From positions 1 through 16,014 of the forward strand of contig JACPDS010000076.1 of the NCBI GenBank assembly GCA_016183885.1: DNA of 16,014 nucleotides, given 5' to 3'. Numbering within the stretch: the stretch's first letter is position 1; each line of letters opens with the position of its first letter. This stretch comes from Armatimonadota bacterium. Its GTDB lineage: Bacteria > Vulcanimicrobiota > JACPDS01. The notes under the pieces were generated by a model. That model worked only from the letters and a program-made list of their open reading frames with translations. It was not told the origin of the DNA and made no database searches. The position numbers and the translations under genes were made by a program. Positions 6,159 through 14,205 of the stretch are shown piece by piece.

Positions 6159-6178
6159 GGGTCGGATTTATCCGACCC
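6159..6178. repeat. Second hairpin repeat with the same frame but a different stem
   Basis: GGGTCGGAT-TT-ATCCGACCC is a perfect 9-bp stem with a TT loop. It shares the outline GGGT-xxxx-ATTTAT-xxxx-ACCCGCT with the hairpin at 6070-6089, but four stem pairs differ and all remain paired (TTCA/TGAA against CGGA/TCCG). Both copies follow TGTA(A)GGG. Confidence 0.65.
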
Positions 6179-6281
6179 GCTGCCAAATGTAATATATGAT
6201 TGGGTTTGCTTCTTGATATTGATATATATTTAGTAATAAGTTTTTAAACTTTTCTAAGATTATTTAAGAGGAGGAGTTTTT

Positions 6282-6596
6282 ATGAAAATTCTTTTAATTT
6301 GTTCTGCGGGGATGTCAACCAGTTTATTGGTCCAGGCAATGCGCAAAACCGCTAAAGAATCTCAAGAGGAAATTATAATTGATTCAAGCGGTTCTGAAGC
6401 CTTAGAAGAAATTATTAATCAATATGATGTTTTGCTGGTGGGACCGCAGGTAAGACATCGTTTAAACAGATTTTCTGAAATTGCTAAAGCTTTTAATAAG
6501 CCTATCGCGGTAATCGATTCTAAAACTTATGGATTGTTAGATGGGCAATCCGCCCTCAAACAAGCCAGAGAATTACTTGCAGGCAATCCTAATTAA
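6282..6596 (+). CDS. PTS lactose/cellobiose-family IIB component
   Basis: A 104-residue cytosolic protein. The ATG at 6282 has a strong ribosome site (AGGAGG at 6269-6274, 7 nt). It begins MKILLICSAGMSTSLL; Cys7 in the CSAGMSTS loop is the residue phosphorylated in IIB proteins of the Lac/chitobiose family. DVLLVGPQV (about residues 49-57) and IAVIDSKTYGLLDG (about 74-87) are further family hallmarks. IIB passes phosphate from IIA to a sugar entering through IIC. No IIA or IIC gene is in the window, so the transporter partners lie elsewhere. It abuts murQ (stop TAA followed directly by ATG), suggesting an amino-sugar or muropeptide-derived substrate, whereas the classic MurNAc transporter MurP is a Glc-family EIIBC. 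Confidence 0.9.
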   Translation: MKILLICSAGMSTSLLVQAMRKTAKESQEEIIIDSSGSEALEEIINQYDVLLVGPQVRHRLNRFSEIAKAFNKPIAVIDSKTYGLLDGQSALKQARELLAGNPN

Positions 6597-7484
6597 ATGA
6601 ATGAAAATAAATTATTTTTAAAAAAAGAGTTGGATCATTTAAGTGTTTTAGAAATTCTTAAATTAATGAATAATGAAGATCAAAAGGTGGCAATAGCGGT
6701 AAAAAAAGAAATTCCTAAAATTGAAAAAGCCGTAAAATTAATTATTAATAGTTTAAAAAATCAAGGAAGACTTTTTTATATAGGCGCTGGCACAAGCGGC
6801 CGGCTGGGGATTTTAGATGCCTCAGAATGTCCGCCTACTTTTGGAACACCGCCAAGCTTAGTCAGGGGAATAATTGCCGGCGGAGAAAAAGCTCTTTATC
6901 AATCAGTAGAAGGAGCGGAAGATTCTAAAAAAAATGCTCTTATTGAATTAAAAAAATATAAATTTTCTTCTAAAGATATTTTAGCGGGTATTTCTGCCAG
7001 CGGTTCAACTCCTTTTGTTGCGTCCTCTTTAGAATATGCCAAAAGCTTAGGAGCAGATACAATAGCAATCACCTCTAATCCTAAGGCTGATATTACAAAA
7101 TGGGCTAAAGTTTCTATTATTCCGCTGGTTGGAATCGAAATAATCAGAGGTTCTACGCGTTTAAAAGCCGGCACAGCCCAAAAACTAGTTTTAAATATGT
7201 TAAGCACGGCTGCAATGATTAAATTAGGAAAAGTTTACGGGAATTATATGGTTAGTCTTATGCCGGTAAATTTAAAATTAAAAAAAAGAAGTTTAAGCAT
7301 GCTTCAAGAACTTAGCGGTTTAAATCAAGAAAAAGCCCAAGAGCTTTTAAGAAAAGCTAAGGGAAATATAAAAATAGCTTTATTAATGCATCTGGGCAAT
7401 TTTTCTAAAATTCAAGCTGACGGCTTATTAAAACAAAATGAAAACAATTTAAGAAAGGCTTTAGAATTTGTTAGAAAATCATAA
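6597..7484 (+). CDS. murQ: N-acetylmuramic acid 6-phosphate etherase MurQ
   Basis: 295 residues, about the usual length. MurQ cleaves the lactyl ether of MurNAc 6-phosphate, giving GlcNAc 6-phosphate and D-lactate, in cytosolic cell-wall recycling. A SIS (sugar isomerase) domain is visible: YIGAGTSGRLGILDASECPP (about residues 61-80), VEGAEDS (104-110), GISASGSTPF (about 131-140), and RGSTRLKAGTAQKL (about 184-197). The catalytic glutamates would be Glu77 (in ECPPTF) and Glu105 (in VEGAEDS), matching Glu83 and Glu114 of the E. coli enzyme. The N-terminus is a little shorter than in E. coli and lacks the usual T-x-x-RN start. It is translated directly after the PTS IIB gene and overlaps the SpoIID-domain gene by 17 nt, so the three form one operon. 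Confidence 0.95.
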   Translation: MNENKLFLKKELDHLSVLEILKLMNNEDQKVAIAVKKEIPKIEKAVKLIINSLKNQGRLFYIGAGTSGRLGILDASECPPTFGTPPSLVRGIIAGGEKALYQSVEGAEDSKKNALIELKKYKFSSKDILAGISASGSTPFVASSLEYAKSLGADTIAITSNPKADITKWAKVSIIPLVGIEIIRGSTRLKAGTAQKLVLNMLSTAAMIKLGKVYGNYMVSLMPVNLKLKKRSLSMLQELSGLNQEKAQELLRKAKGNIKIALLMHLGNFSKIQADGLLKQNENNLRKALEFVRKS

Positions 7485-9516
7485 GATTAAATTTTTTGTC
7501 CTTATTTCCATTATTAGTTTATTTTTTCTGTTTGGCTCTTTAATTTATTCTCAAGAAGGAGAAGAAGTTGCCTTAGTTAAAAGCCAAGAAAGTTTGCGTT
7601 TTTTTGGAAAAATCGGAGAATGGGAATATCAAGGAGCGCTAAATACCTTAAAAGCGCTGCAGGTGAATTATAAAGAAATAAGCGCTCAAGATTTAGAAAA
7701 AGAAATCCCTCGTTTTAAATTAATTATTTTGCCCAATATCCGTTGTTTAAGCAAGGCCTCTTCTAAAAATATAGAAGAGTTTTTAAATCAAGGCGGGAAA
7801 CTCTTTGCTTTATATCAGTCTTCTTATCGAGATGAGAACAATCAATTGGCGGGAGAAATTAATAATTTTCAATTAGCTAAAATTTTCGGAGCGGATTTTT
7901 ACCGCTGGAATAATCTTTCCCCTAAATGCGAGTATTTAACTTTTATAAAAGAAAATTTTAAAGAAAAATATCCTCTCCTGCAATTGGGGAGAAATACCGC
8001 CATGATGGTTAAAGCGCATAAAGATTCAGAAATTTTAGCTTATTTTTTAAATAAAGATGGGAAAAATTATTCCGAGTTAAAAGATTATTCAGGAGCAATT
8101 ATTTTAAACTCTAATAAAAATTGCATTTATTCAGCGGAAAATTTATTTGCTCCCGAAAATAGCTCAAGTCCTCAAGTAAGAGGATTAATCGCCGAACTTT
8201 TAAATTTACTTATTCCCAATATAGTTAATTTAAATCAAGAAACTTTAAAATTAAAAAAAATAACTTATTTCTCTCCGTTTAATTCTAAATTAGAAATTTT
8301 ACCTCAAGGTAAAGAAATAAAGATTGGCATTGGGAAAACTTTAAATTCAATTTCTATTTCGGCTGATTCAGATTATCAAATCGAAGCGGAAAATAAGATA
8401 ATTTTAAATAAGTCTTCCGGAGAATTAGTTAAAGTTAATTATCAATCTCCCAATTTAGAAATTTATTCTGAAAATAACGAACTTTTAGCGGTAAGCGCTT
8501 CTGAATTAAAAATTAAAGCTAAAGAAAGAAAGATTAACTTAATTTCTTTAAATTCTAACGAAACTTTTAAAATTAAAACTTATCGGGGAGATTTAAAATT
8601 ATTGCCTGACAAAGAGGGCTTTCAAGTTATTAATCAGCTTACTCTCGAAGAATATCTTGCGGGAGTGCTTCCCAACGAAATGCCCAAATTATATCCTCCG
8701 GAAGCTTTAAAAGCTATGGCTATAGTCAACCGCACTTTTGCCTTAGCTAATTTAAATAAACATCAAAATTCGGGATATGATCTTTGCGATACTGTAGATT
8801 GCCAGGTGTATGAAGGCTTGATGTCAGAAAGCGAAGCTACTACTAAAGCGGTTTTAGAAACTGAAGGGTTAGCGGCTTTTTTTGGAGATAAATTTGCTTA
8901 TACCACCTTTCATTCTTGCTGCGGAGGGATAACCGAAGCGATAACTAAAGTATGGAATAAGAAGCAGGAAATACCATATTTAATTTCAGTTAATGATAGG
9001 GCGGATAATTCAAAGATTAATTTTCTTAATGAAGAAGACTTCAAAAATTTTATTTTAAATCCTCCTTTAAGTTATTGCCAAAAAGCCGGAAGATTCAGGT
9101 GGCGGGAAAGTTATACTAAAGAAGAATTAGAGAAAATTTTTAAAATTAGTTTGCCGGTATATTTAAAAGATAAATATAGCGATTTTGGGGATCTGCAGGA
9201 TTTAAAGATTTTAAAACGTTCTCCCAATGGAAGGGTGCAGATTTTAGAAATTACCGGAAGCCAGGCTGCCTATCAAATAGAAAAAGACGCTATCCGCTGG
9301 CTTTTTAATGGAGGAAAAGTGGGACTGGGCGGACTGCAAAGCAGTTTATTTTTTATTGAAAGAAGAGAAGATATTTTTACATTTTACGGCGGAGGCTGGG
9401 GTCATGGCGTAGGATTATGTCAAGAAGGAGCGCGGGGAATGGCTGAAAGCGGATTTAACTGCGAAGAAATTATTAAACATTATTATCCGAAAGTAGAAAT
9501 TAAGAAAATCTTTTAA
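7468..9516 (+). CDS. Exported SpoIID/LytB-domain lytic transglycosylase with amidotransferase-like N-terminal domain
   Basis: 682 residues from TTG 7468, inside the end of murQ, with AAAGG upstream. A signal peptide or anchor spans residues about 8-29. Residues about 40-250 form an alpha/beta domain like the class-I amidotransferase/ThuA fold (KLIILPNIRCLSKASSKNIE, FLNQGGKLFALYQ), without an evident catalytic Cys nucleophile. The SpoIID domain follows: TYRGDLKLLP (371-380), LEEYLAGVLPNEMP (393-406) with probable catalytic Glu404, ALKAMAIVNRTFALA (413-427), Cys440 and Cys445 (two Cys bind zinc in Clostridioides difficile SpoIID), FHSCCGGITEA (481-491), and GGGWGHGVGLCQEGARGMA (641-659) before a C-terminal HYYP. 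SpoIID cleaves stem-peptide-free glycan strands. Linked to murQ, it probably feeds cell-wall recycling rather than sporulation; no sporulation genes are seen. Confidence 0.9.
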   Translation: MLENHKIKFFVLISIISLFFLFGSLIYSQEGEEVALVKSQESLRFFGKIGEWEYQGALNTLKALQVNYKEISAQDLEKEIPRFKLIILPNIRCLSKASSKNIEEFLNQGGKLFALYQSSYRDENNQLAGEINNFQLAKIFGADFYRWNNLSPKCEYLTFIKENFKEKYPLLQLGRNTAMMVKAHKDSEILAYFLNKDGKNYSELKDYSGAIILNSNKNCIYSAENLFAPENSSSPQVRGLIAELLNLLIPNIVNLNQETLKLKKITYFSPFNSKLEILPQGKEIKIGIGKTLNSISISADSDYQIEAENKIILNKSSGELVKVNYQSPNLEIYSENNELLAVSASELKIKAKERKINLISLNSNETFKIKTYRGDLKLLPDKEGFQVINQLTLEEYLAGVLPNEMPKLYPPEALKAMAIVNRTFALANLNKHQNSGYDLCDTVDCQVYEGLMSESEATTKAVLETEGLAAFFGDKFAYTTFHSCCGGITEAITKVWNKKQEIPYLISVNDRADNSKINFLNEEDFKNFILNPPLSYCQKAGRFRWRESYTKEELEKIFKISLPVYLKDKYSDFGDLQDLKILKRSPNGRVQILEITGSQAAYQIEKDAIRWLFNGGKVGLGGLQSSLFFIERREDIFTFYGGGWGHGVGLCQEGARGMAESGFNCEEIIKHYYPKVEIKKIF

Positions 9517-9548
9517 TAAGTGTGTCTGCATTTTTTATTTTTTGAATT

Positions 9549-9583
9549 ATTCTGTCTTCTGGATTCTGGCTCCTGAATTCTTT
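9549..9583. repeat. Degenerate heptamer tandem repeat (five units)
   Basis: Five consecutive 7-mers read attctgt, cttctgg, attctgg, ctcctga, attcttt, with consensus ATTCTGN. The tract lies in the convergent gap between the SpoIID gene and uvrB. It resembles the short tandem heptanucleotide repeats known from cyanobacteria and some uncultured lineages, but the family cannot be confirmed here. Confidence 0.5.
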
Positions 9584-9587
9584 AAGT

Positions 9588-9620
9588 TAAATTTAGATAT
9601 TAAAATTTAGAATTTTTTTT
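9588..9620 (+). terminator. Weak AT-only hairpin followed by T8
   Basis: taaattt (9588-9594) pairs with aaattta (9603-9609) over an 8-nt loop, then gaa and eight T (9613-9620). A plausible terminator for the PTS-murQ-SpoIID operon, but the stem has no G-C pair. Confidence 0.3.
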
Positions 9621-9648
9621 AACCTGTATATGTGTTTTTGTTTTGAAT

Positions 9649-11595
9649 TTAGTATAAATTAATTCGGGGCAAAAAATTTTCTTCTTTTTCTTTTTTTTGA
9701 ATTTCTTCGCGCACTTTATACATTTCATCCCGAAGGGCGGCGGCTTTTTCAAATTCTAAATTTTTTGCGGAAGTTTTCATAGATGCCTCTAAATCAAAAG
9801 CTAATTTTTTTAAAGCTTTTAAACTTAAATCTTTTTTATCTTTTAAATTAGTAAATTTAACTGCCTTAGTTTCTAAAATATCGCGGCGGTTAGTTTCATT
9901 TACCGCGTTTTGAATGCTTAAAGTCATTTTATCGGCATATAATATTACCGCTGAGCTAACATTTCTAGCCGCTCTTCCCATAGTTTGAATTAAAGAAGTT
10001 TCGGAGCGCAGGAATCCTTCTTTATCGGCGTCTAAAATAGCCACTAAAGAAACTTCAGGTAAATCTAAACCTTCTCTTAAAAGATTAACTCCCACTAAAA
10101 TATCAAATTTCCCTAAACGTAAATTTCTTAATATTTCAATCCTCTCCAAAGTGCCAATTTCTGAATGTAAATATCTCACTTTAATTCCTTGAAGAGCTAA
10201 ATGCTGCGCCAGGTCTTCAGCCATTTTTTTAGTTAAGGTGTTTACTAAAACTCTTTCATTTTTTTTAATCCTCTCTTCAGCTTCCTTAATTAAATCTTTA
10301 ACCTGTCCTTCAACAGGACGAATAATAATTTTTGGATCAACTAAGCCGGTAGGACGAACAATTTGCTCTGCTATTTGTTTAGAATTTTTTATTTCATAAT
10401 CTCCCGGAGTAGCGGAAACAAAAATTACCCGATAAATTTTATGCATAAATTCACTAAAGGTTAAAGGACGGTTGTCATAAGCCGAAGGAAGACGAAAACC
10501 GTGTTCAATTAAATTTTTTTTTCGGGAGCGATCTCCTGAGTGCATCCCTCTAATTTGAGGTAAACTTACATGGGATTCATCAATAATAGTAAGAAAATCA
10601 CCTGGAAAATAATCTAATAAAGTAGCAGGCGCATCGCCGGGTTTTCTTCCCGAAAGATGCCGGGAATAATTTTCAATTCCATTGCAATAACCTACTTCTT
10701 TTAACAACTCTAAATCATATTCAGTGCGTTTTTTCAAACGCTCGTATTCCAAGCGCTTGCCTTCTTTTTTAAAAACTTCCAGTTGTTTAGCTAATTCTTC
10801 TTTAATGGATTCTATGGCTTTATGCAATTTAGGAAGAGGGGTAATAAAATGTTTAGCCGGATAAATAATTATTTCTTCAATTAAATTTACCTCCCCTGAA
10901 ACAGGATTAAGAATTTTAATTTTTTCAATAAAATCTCCAAAAAATTCTATTTTAATGATTTTTTCTTCGCCAGCCGGATAAATTTCTAAAATTTCTCCTA
11001 AAACTCTAAATTCTCCTCGCTTTAAAATTAAATTATTCCTTGAATAATACATTTCTGTTAATAATTTTAAGATTTCCGATTGTTTTATGATTTGGTTTTT
11101 CTTTAAAATTAAAAGAGTTTCTTTATAATCTTCAGGACTGCCCAAGCCGTAAATACAAGAAACGCTAGCCACAATAATTACATCTTTGCGGGAAAGTATA
11201 GCTGAAGTGGCTCTATGTCTTAAACGGTCAATTTCTTCATTAATTGACGAGTCTTTTTCAATGTAAATATCTCTTGAAGGAATATAAGCTTCCGGCTGAT
11301 AATAATCATAATAACTTACAAAATATTCTACCGCGTTTAAGGGAAAAAACTCTCTTAATTCCGCGCATAATTGAGCCGCCAAAGTTTTGTTATGAGAAAT
11401 TATTAAAGCTGGTTTCTCCAGCTGACTGATACAATTAGCCATAGTGAAAGTTTTTCCTGAACCGGTTACTCCCAATAAAGTTTGAAAGTTACAGCCTTGC
11501 TTTAATCCTTCGACTAATTTCTTAATAGCTGGAACCTGATCCCCTCCGGGAGGAAAAGGAGCTTGAAGCTGAAAAATTTCTTTTATTTTTCCCAT
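9649..11595 (-). CDS. uvrB: Excinuclease ABC subunit B (UvrB)
   Basis: 648 residues, full length. UvrB is the damage-verifying helicase-like subunit of nucleotide excision repair, loaded by UvrA and binding UvrC. Visible motifs: Walker A GVTGSGKT (42-49); the damage-probing beta-hairpin region with YYDYYQPEAYIPSRDIYIE; ASVSCIYGLG; DESH of motif II (TIIDESHVSLPQIRG); VSATPGDYE; the helicase domain with LREGLDLPEVSLVAILDADK and QTMGRAARN; and a C-terminal UVR motif (NLEFEKAAALRDEMYKV) that contacts UvrC. The ATG lies inside the 3' end of rsmI with a 13-nt overlap, so translation is coupled. It is last in the ndk-rsmI-uvrB operon and convergent with the SpoIID gene. Many long A and T runs within it stay in frame. 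Confidence 0.98.
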   Translation of the reverse strand: MGKIKEIFQLQAPFPPGGDQVPAIKKLVEGLKQGCNFQTLLGVTGSGKTFTMANCISQLEKPALIISHNKTLAAQLCAELREFFPLNAVEYFVSYYDYYQPEAYIPSRDIYIEKDSSINEEIDRLRHRATSAILSRKDVIIVASVSCIYGLGSPEDYKETLLILKKNQIIKQSEILKLLTEMYYSRNNLILKRGEFRVLGEILEIYPAGEEKIIKIEFFGDFIEKIKILNPVSGEVNLIEEIIIYPAKHFITPLPKLHKAIESIKEELAKQLEVFKKEGKRLEYERLKKRTEYDLELLKEVGYCNGIENYSRHLSGRKPGDAPATLLDYFPGDFLTIIDESHVSLPQIRGMHSGDRSRKKNLIEHGFRLPSAYDNRPLTFSEFMHKIYRVIFVSATPGDYEIKNSKQIAEQIVRPTGLVDPKIIIRPVEGQVKDLIKEAEERIKKNERVLVNTLTKKMAEDLAQHLALQGIKVRYLHSEIGTLERIEILRNLRLGKFDILVGVNLLREGLDLPEVSLVAILDADKEGFLRSETSLIQTMGRAARNVSSAVILYADKMTLSIQNAVNETNRRDILETKAVKFTNLKDKKDLSLKALKKLAFDLEASMKTSAKNLEFEKAAALRDEMYKVREEIQKKEKEENFLPRINLY

Positions 11596-12407
11596 TTTAA
11601 GAAAAATTTATAAATTTCTTTTTTAGAGATTTTAAATTCTGAACTTAAATTTTTTATAAAATCTTTTTTAGTATGGCTTTTTTTAATAACTTCTAAAATT
11701 TTGGGTTCTTCTTTAATTTTAGAAGTAGAAGGAGCGATAATTAAGGTATATTCTCCTTTAAGAGCTTCTTTTTGTTTTTGATACTCTTCAATAAATCCGG
11801 AAATATATCCAATTTTAATTTCTTCAAAAAATTTAGTTAATTCTTTTGCTAAACAAATATGCCTTTCTCCTAAAATTTGATAAATTTCTTTTAATATTTT
11901 TACAAGATCATGCGGAGGAAGATAAAAGATAATTGTTCGGTTTTCTTTTTTTAAGTTATTTAAAATAAGCTTTCTTTGTGAATTACCGGCAGGTAGAAAC
12001 CCTTCAAAAATAAATTTATTAGACGGTAATCCGCTGGCGCTTAAAGCTGTTACAGCCGCGCAAGCGCCCGGAACAGGGATTACCTTGATTTTTTTCTCAT
12101 AAGCCGTTCTTACCAATTCTTCGCCGGGGTCGGAAAAACAAGGCGTTCCGGCATCGGAAACCAGGGCGATTTTATTGCCTTCTTCTAAAAGATTTAAAAT
12201 TTTTTCTTTAACTTTTTCAAAGTTATGCCGATAGTAAGTAATTAATTTTTTTTTGATTTGGTAATAATTTAAAAGCTTCAAAATTTGGCGGGTATCTTCG
12301 CAAATAATGTAATCCGCTTCTTTTAAAATTCTAAGCGTTCTTAAAGTAATATCTTCTAAATTACCGATTGGGGTTGCGCAAAGATAAAGTATCCCTTTAT
12401 TTTCCAT
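11583..12407 (-). CDS. rsmI: 16S rRNA (cytidine1402-2'-O)-methyltransferase RsmI
   Basis: 274 residues, normal length. RsmI uses S-adenosylmethionine to methylate the 2'-OH of C1402 in the 16S rRNA P site, tuning decoding. The tetrapyrrole-methylase fold shows as LCATPIGNLEDITLR (9-23), ICEDTR (35-40), ALVSDAGTPCFSDPG (81-95, SAM loop), IPVPGACAAVTALSASGLP and FEGFLP, then AKELTKFFEE and GEYTLII toward the end. A basic C-terminal extension follows. It starts 22 nt after the ndk stop with no evident Shine-Dalgarno, and overlaps uvrB by 13 nt. The neighbours are housekeeping genes, with no sign of transfer. Confidence 0.96.
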   Translation of the reverse strand: MENKGILYLCATPIGNLEDITLRTLRILKEADYIICEDTRQILKLLNYYQIKKKLITYYRHNFEKVKEKILNLLEEGNKIALVSDAGTPCFSDPGEELVRTAYEKKIKVIPVPGACAAVTALSASGLPSNKFIFEGFLPAGNSQRKLILNNLKKENRTIIFYLPPHDLVKILKEIYQILGERHICLAKELTKFFEEIKIGYISGFIEEYQKQKEALKGEYTLIIAPSTSKIKEEPKILEVIKKSHTKKDFIKNLSSEFKISKKEIYKFFLKWEK

Positions 12408-12429
12408 AATAATTTTTATATTTTATAGG

Positions 12430-12870
12430 CTAAAAATAGGCTGAATTAAGTTCGTAAGAAAGCAATTCTTCTGGAGAGAAAAATATAGGAATTTCTCTTT
12501 GAGCCGATTCTTCCGAGTCGCTTCCGTGAATTAAATTATACTCAATTTTTTGAGCAAAATCTCCTCGAATGGTGCCCGGGGAGGCTTCTTTAGGATTAGT
12601 GGCTCCAATAATTTTTCTAGCTTGTTTAATAATATCATCCCCTTCTATAACTATAGAAACAACCGGTCCGCTGGTAATATATTTTATCAAAGGTTCATAA
12701 AACGGCTTGCCAAAATGAGGAGCATAAAGTTTTTGAGCTTTGTCTTCTGATACACGGATAAATTTTAAAGCTATAATTTTATAAGCTCTTTTTTCAAATC
12801 GGCTTAAGATTTCTCCGATTAATCCTTTCATTATTCCATCAGGCTTAACTAAAATTAATGTTTTTTCCAT
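12430..12870 (-). CDS. ndk: Nucleoside diphosphate kinase
   Basis: 146 residues, typical. The enzyme balances nucleoside triphosphates by passing the gamma-phosphate of ATP through a phosphohistidine. Hallmarks are TLILVKPDG near the start, GATNPKEASPGTIRGDFA (about 89-106), and the active-site NLIHGSDSEESAQREI with His115. A GGGGGA-like ribosome site lies just before ATG 12870. It is the first gene of the ndk-rsmI-uvrB unit; a candidate promoter lies at 12913-12941. The C-terminus (LLSYELNSAYF) is of usual length. Confidence 0.97.
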   Translation of the reverse strand: MEKTLILVKPDGIMKGLIGEILSRFEKRAYKIIALKFIRVSEDKAQKLYAPHFGKPFYEPLIKYITSGPVVSIVIEGDDIIKQARKIIGATNPKEASPGTIRGDFAQKIEYNLIHGSDSEESAQREIPIFFSPEELLSYELNSAYF

Positions 12871-12912
12871 AATTTCCCCCTTAATTAGCGATTAGTCTCG
12901 TAAAAAATTCGC

Positions 12913-12941
12913 AAGATTTTAACTATTGACGTCATTGTCAA
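12913..12941 (-). promoter_or_regulatory. Candidate promoter for the ndk-rsmI-uvrB operon
   Basis: On the minus strand a consensus -35 box TTGACA (12936-12941) is followed after 17 nt by AATCTT (12913-12918), a weak -10. The -35 overlaps a palindrome, TTGAC-6 nt-GTCAA (12926-12941), that could be an operator. It lies about 43-71 nt before ATG 12870. Confidence 0.35.
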
Positions 12942-12960
12942 AATTAAGCAAACACTTCTA

Positions 12961-14058
12961 TTATAATTTTTCTAGAGCTTGTTTGAGTTTGCTAAATTTT
13001 TGGAGAGTTTTTTTATGCTGATAAAATGCTCTAGAAGCGTTTGCCGCTATATTCAACGTAAAAATAAAATTTTTTTCCATTTCTTTTGGTGTTGCAGAAG
13101 GCTCTCTGTAAGCCCTTAGATCTTCAATATATTGTTTGGAATATTTTAAAAAAGATAAAGTTTCTATATTTATTAATGGTTTTGAAAAAGGCAGGTTCAA
13201 TAAAAAAGATAGAATTTCATGTAAATAGTTTGGTCGGGTTAGAAGTAATGGCTCTAAATAAGATTTTAGTGAATTTTCATAAAAATCTATTGTCAGCGCT
13301 CTTTCTGTCATTAGAACCTTAGTGAATTCTATTTTTTGTTCCCTTAAAATAGCATTAATTTCATTTAAAACGGGCTGATAGTTTGTTTTTATATTTTTTT
13401 CCAGCATATATTTTAAGGGGGTCATTAAATAGGCTTCCATGTTAATTTTCATCATATATTCAAGTAAAGTATGCTGCATTGTTATGCTTCTAGCAAATCT
13501 AAGTCCCTGCGCTAAAATTTCAACCGCTTTTTCAGGTTTATTTTCTAGTATTAAGCTTGCAGCCTTATAATTTACCTCATATACGATAGAGCGGCAGGCG
13601 ATAAAGTTTAATAATTTCATTTTACTGTTACTCTCGCTTGAATTATATCTTAAATTATAGCGGCATTTTGGTTTTTCATAGCCTAATTTTAACAATTCAA
13701 AAACCAATCTATTTTCTTTTAAAGATTTATTTACTTTATCACTTTCTTTTTTAAAAGCATTTATTAAAGTTTCAGGCTCTTCAGAATTATAATCAATATA
13801 ATCAAGGCTATTATAAGATATATGCTCTATGGCAGGATGATAGAAATAAGCCGCGTTTTCTTGGAGCGGTATTTCTTCCGGGGTTATATCGGATAAAGTT
13901 AACGGCTCTCCAAGGTTTTTAATTCTAGCCAGCTCCTTATTGATTAAATTTGTATAATGGAAGTCTAATAAAATATATATAATTGCCAATGTCAGCGCTA
14001 TCAAGAAAATCCAGAAGGCTAATGAATTTTTTTTTCTCATTTTTCTATTTTCTATCAA
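12961..14058 (-). CDS. Membrane-anchored protein of unknown function with an NAA-box motif
   Basis: 365 residues from TTG 14058 (AGGTG upstream at short spacing); ATG 14040 is an alternative start. A basic N-terminus and one transmembrane helix (about residues 13-31, FWIFLIALTLAIIYILLDF) place the rest outside the cytoplasm, anchored like a type II protein. After a short linker comes GEPLTLSDITPEEIPLQENA, then AYFYHPA. I recall G-x-P-x-TL ... P-x-x-x-NAA-x-x-Y as recurring in planctomycete and other uncultured bacterial proteins of unknown function. The remainder is helical and looks TPR- or solenoid-like (VNYKAASLILENKPEKAVEI, LAQGLRFA). It follows ndk by 90 nt downstream of its own gene end and is monocistronic as far as visible. 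Function unknown. Confidence 0.8.
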   Translation of the reverse strand: MIENRKMRKKNSLAFWIFLIALTLAIIYILLDFHYTNLINKELARIKNLGEPLTLSDITPEEIPLQENAAYFYHPAIEHISYNSLDYIDYNSEEPETLINAFKKESDKVNKSLKENRLVFELLKLGYEKPKCRYNLRYNSSESNSKMKLLNFIACRSIVYEVNYKAASLILENKPEKAVEILAQGLRFARSITMQHTLLEYMMKINMEAYLMTPLKYMLEKNIKTNYQPVLNEINAILREQKIEFTKVLMTERALTIDFYENSLKSYLEPLLLTRPNYLHEILSFLLNLPFSKPLINIETLSFLKYSKQYIEDLRAYREPSATPKEMEKNFIFTLNIAANASRAFYQHKKTLQKFSKLKQALEKL

Positions 14059-14124
14059 CTATTCACCTAGCATTATTTTGCCAAACTATAAATTATTTAA
14101 AGAATAGAAACTTCCGCTTTTATA

Positions 14125-14187
14125 GGGGGTAATTCGTACCTTTCGCCTCGATTTATCACATCGGGGGGTAATATAATTTACCTTCGC
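14125..14187. repeat. Two tandem hairpin-like units sharing GGGGGTAAT ... TACCTT(T)CGC
   Basis: Unit one (14125-14146) is GGGGGTAATTCG then TACCTTTCGC. Unit two (14164-14187) is GGGGGTAATATAAT then TTACCTTCGC. Both have GGTA/TACC self-complementary arms with different centres, and are separated by ctcgatttatcacatc-like sequence. They lie between the glycosyltransferase stop and the membrane protein start. Confidence 0.5.
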
Positions 14188-14205
14188 TCTTCTATGGGCT
14201 GACAT

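Noticed and set aside
6070..6178. Two similar hairpins taken as a CRISPR array
   Set aside because: Only two units with changed stems and no regular spacer; they fit palindromic repeats.
6899..7207. 102-codon minus-strand frame within murQ
   Set aside because: Antisense shadow of a conserved enzyme gene.
13086..13322. 78-codon plus-strand frame
   Set aside because: Antisense to the intact membrane protein gene, with no ribosome site or recognisable domain.
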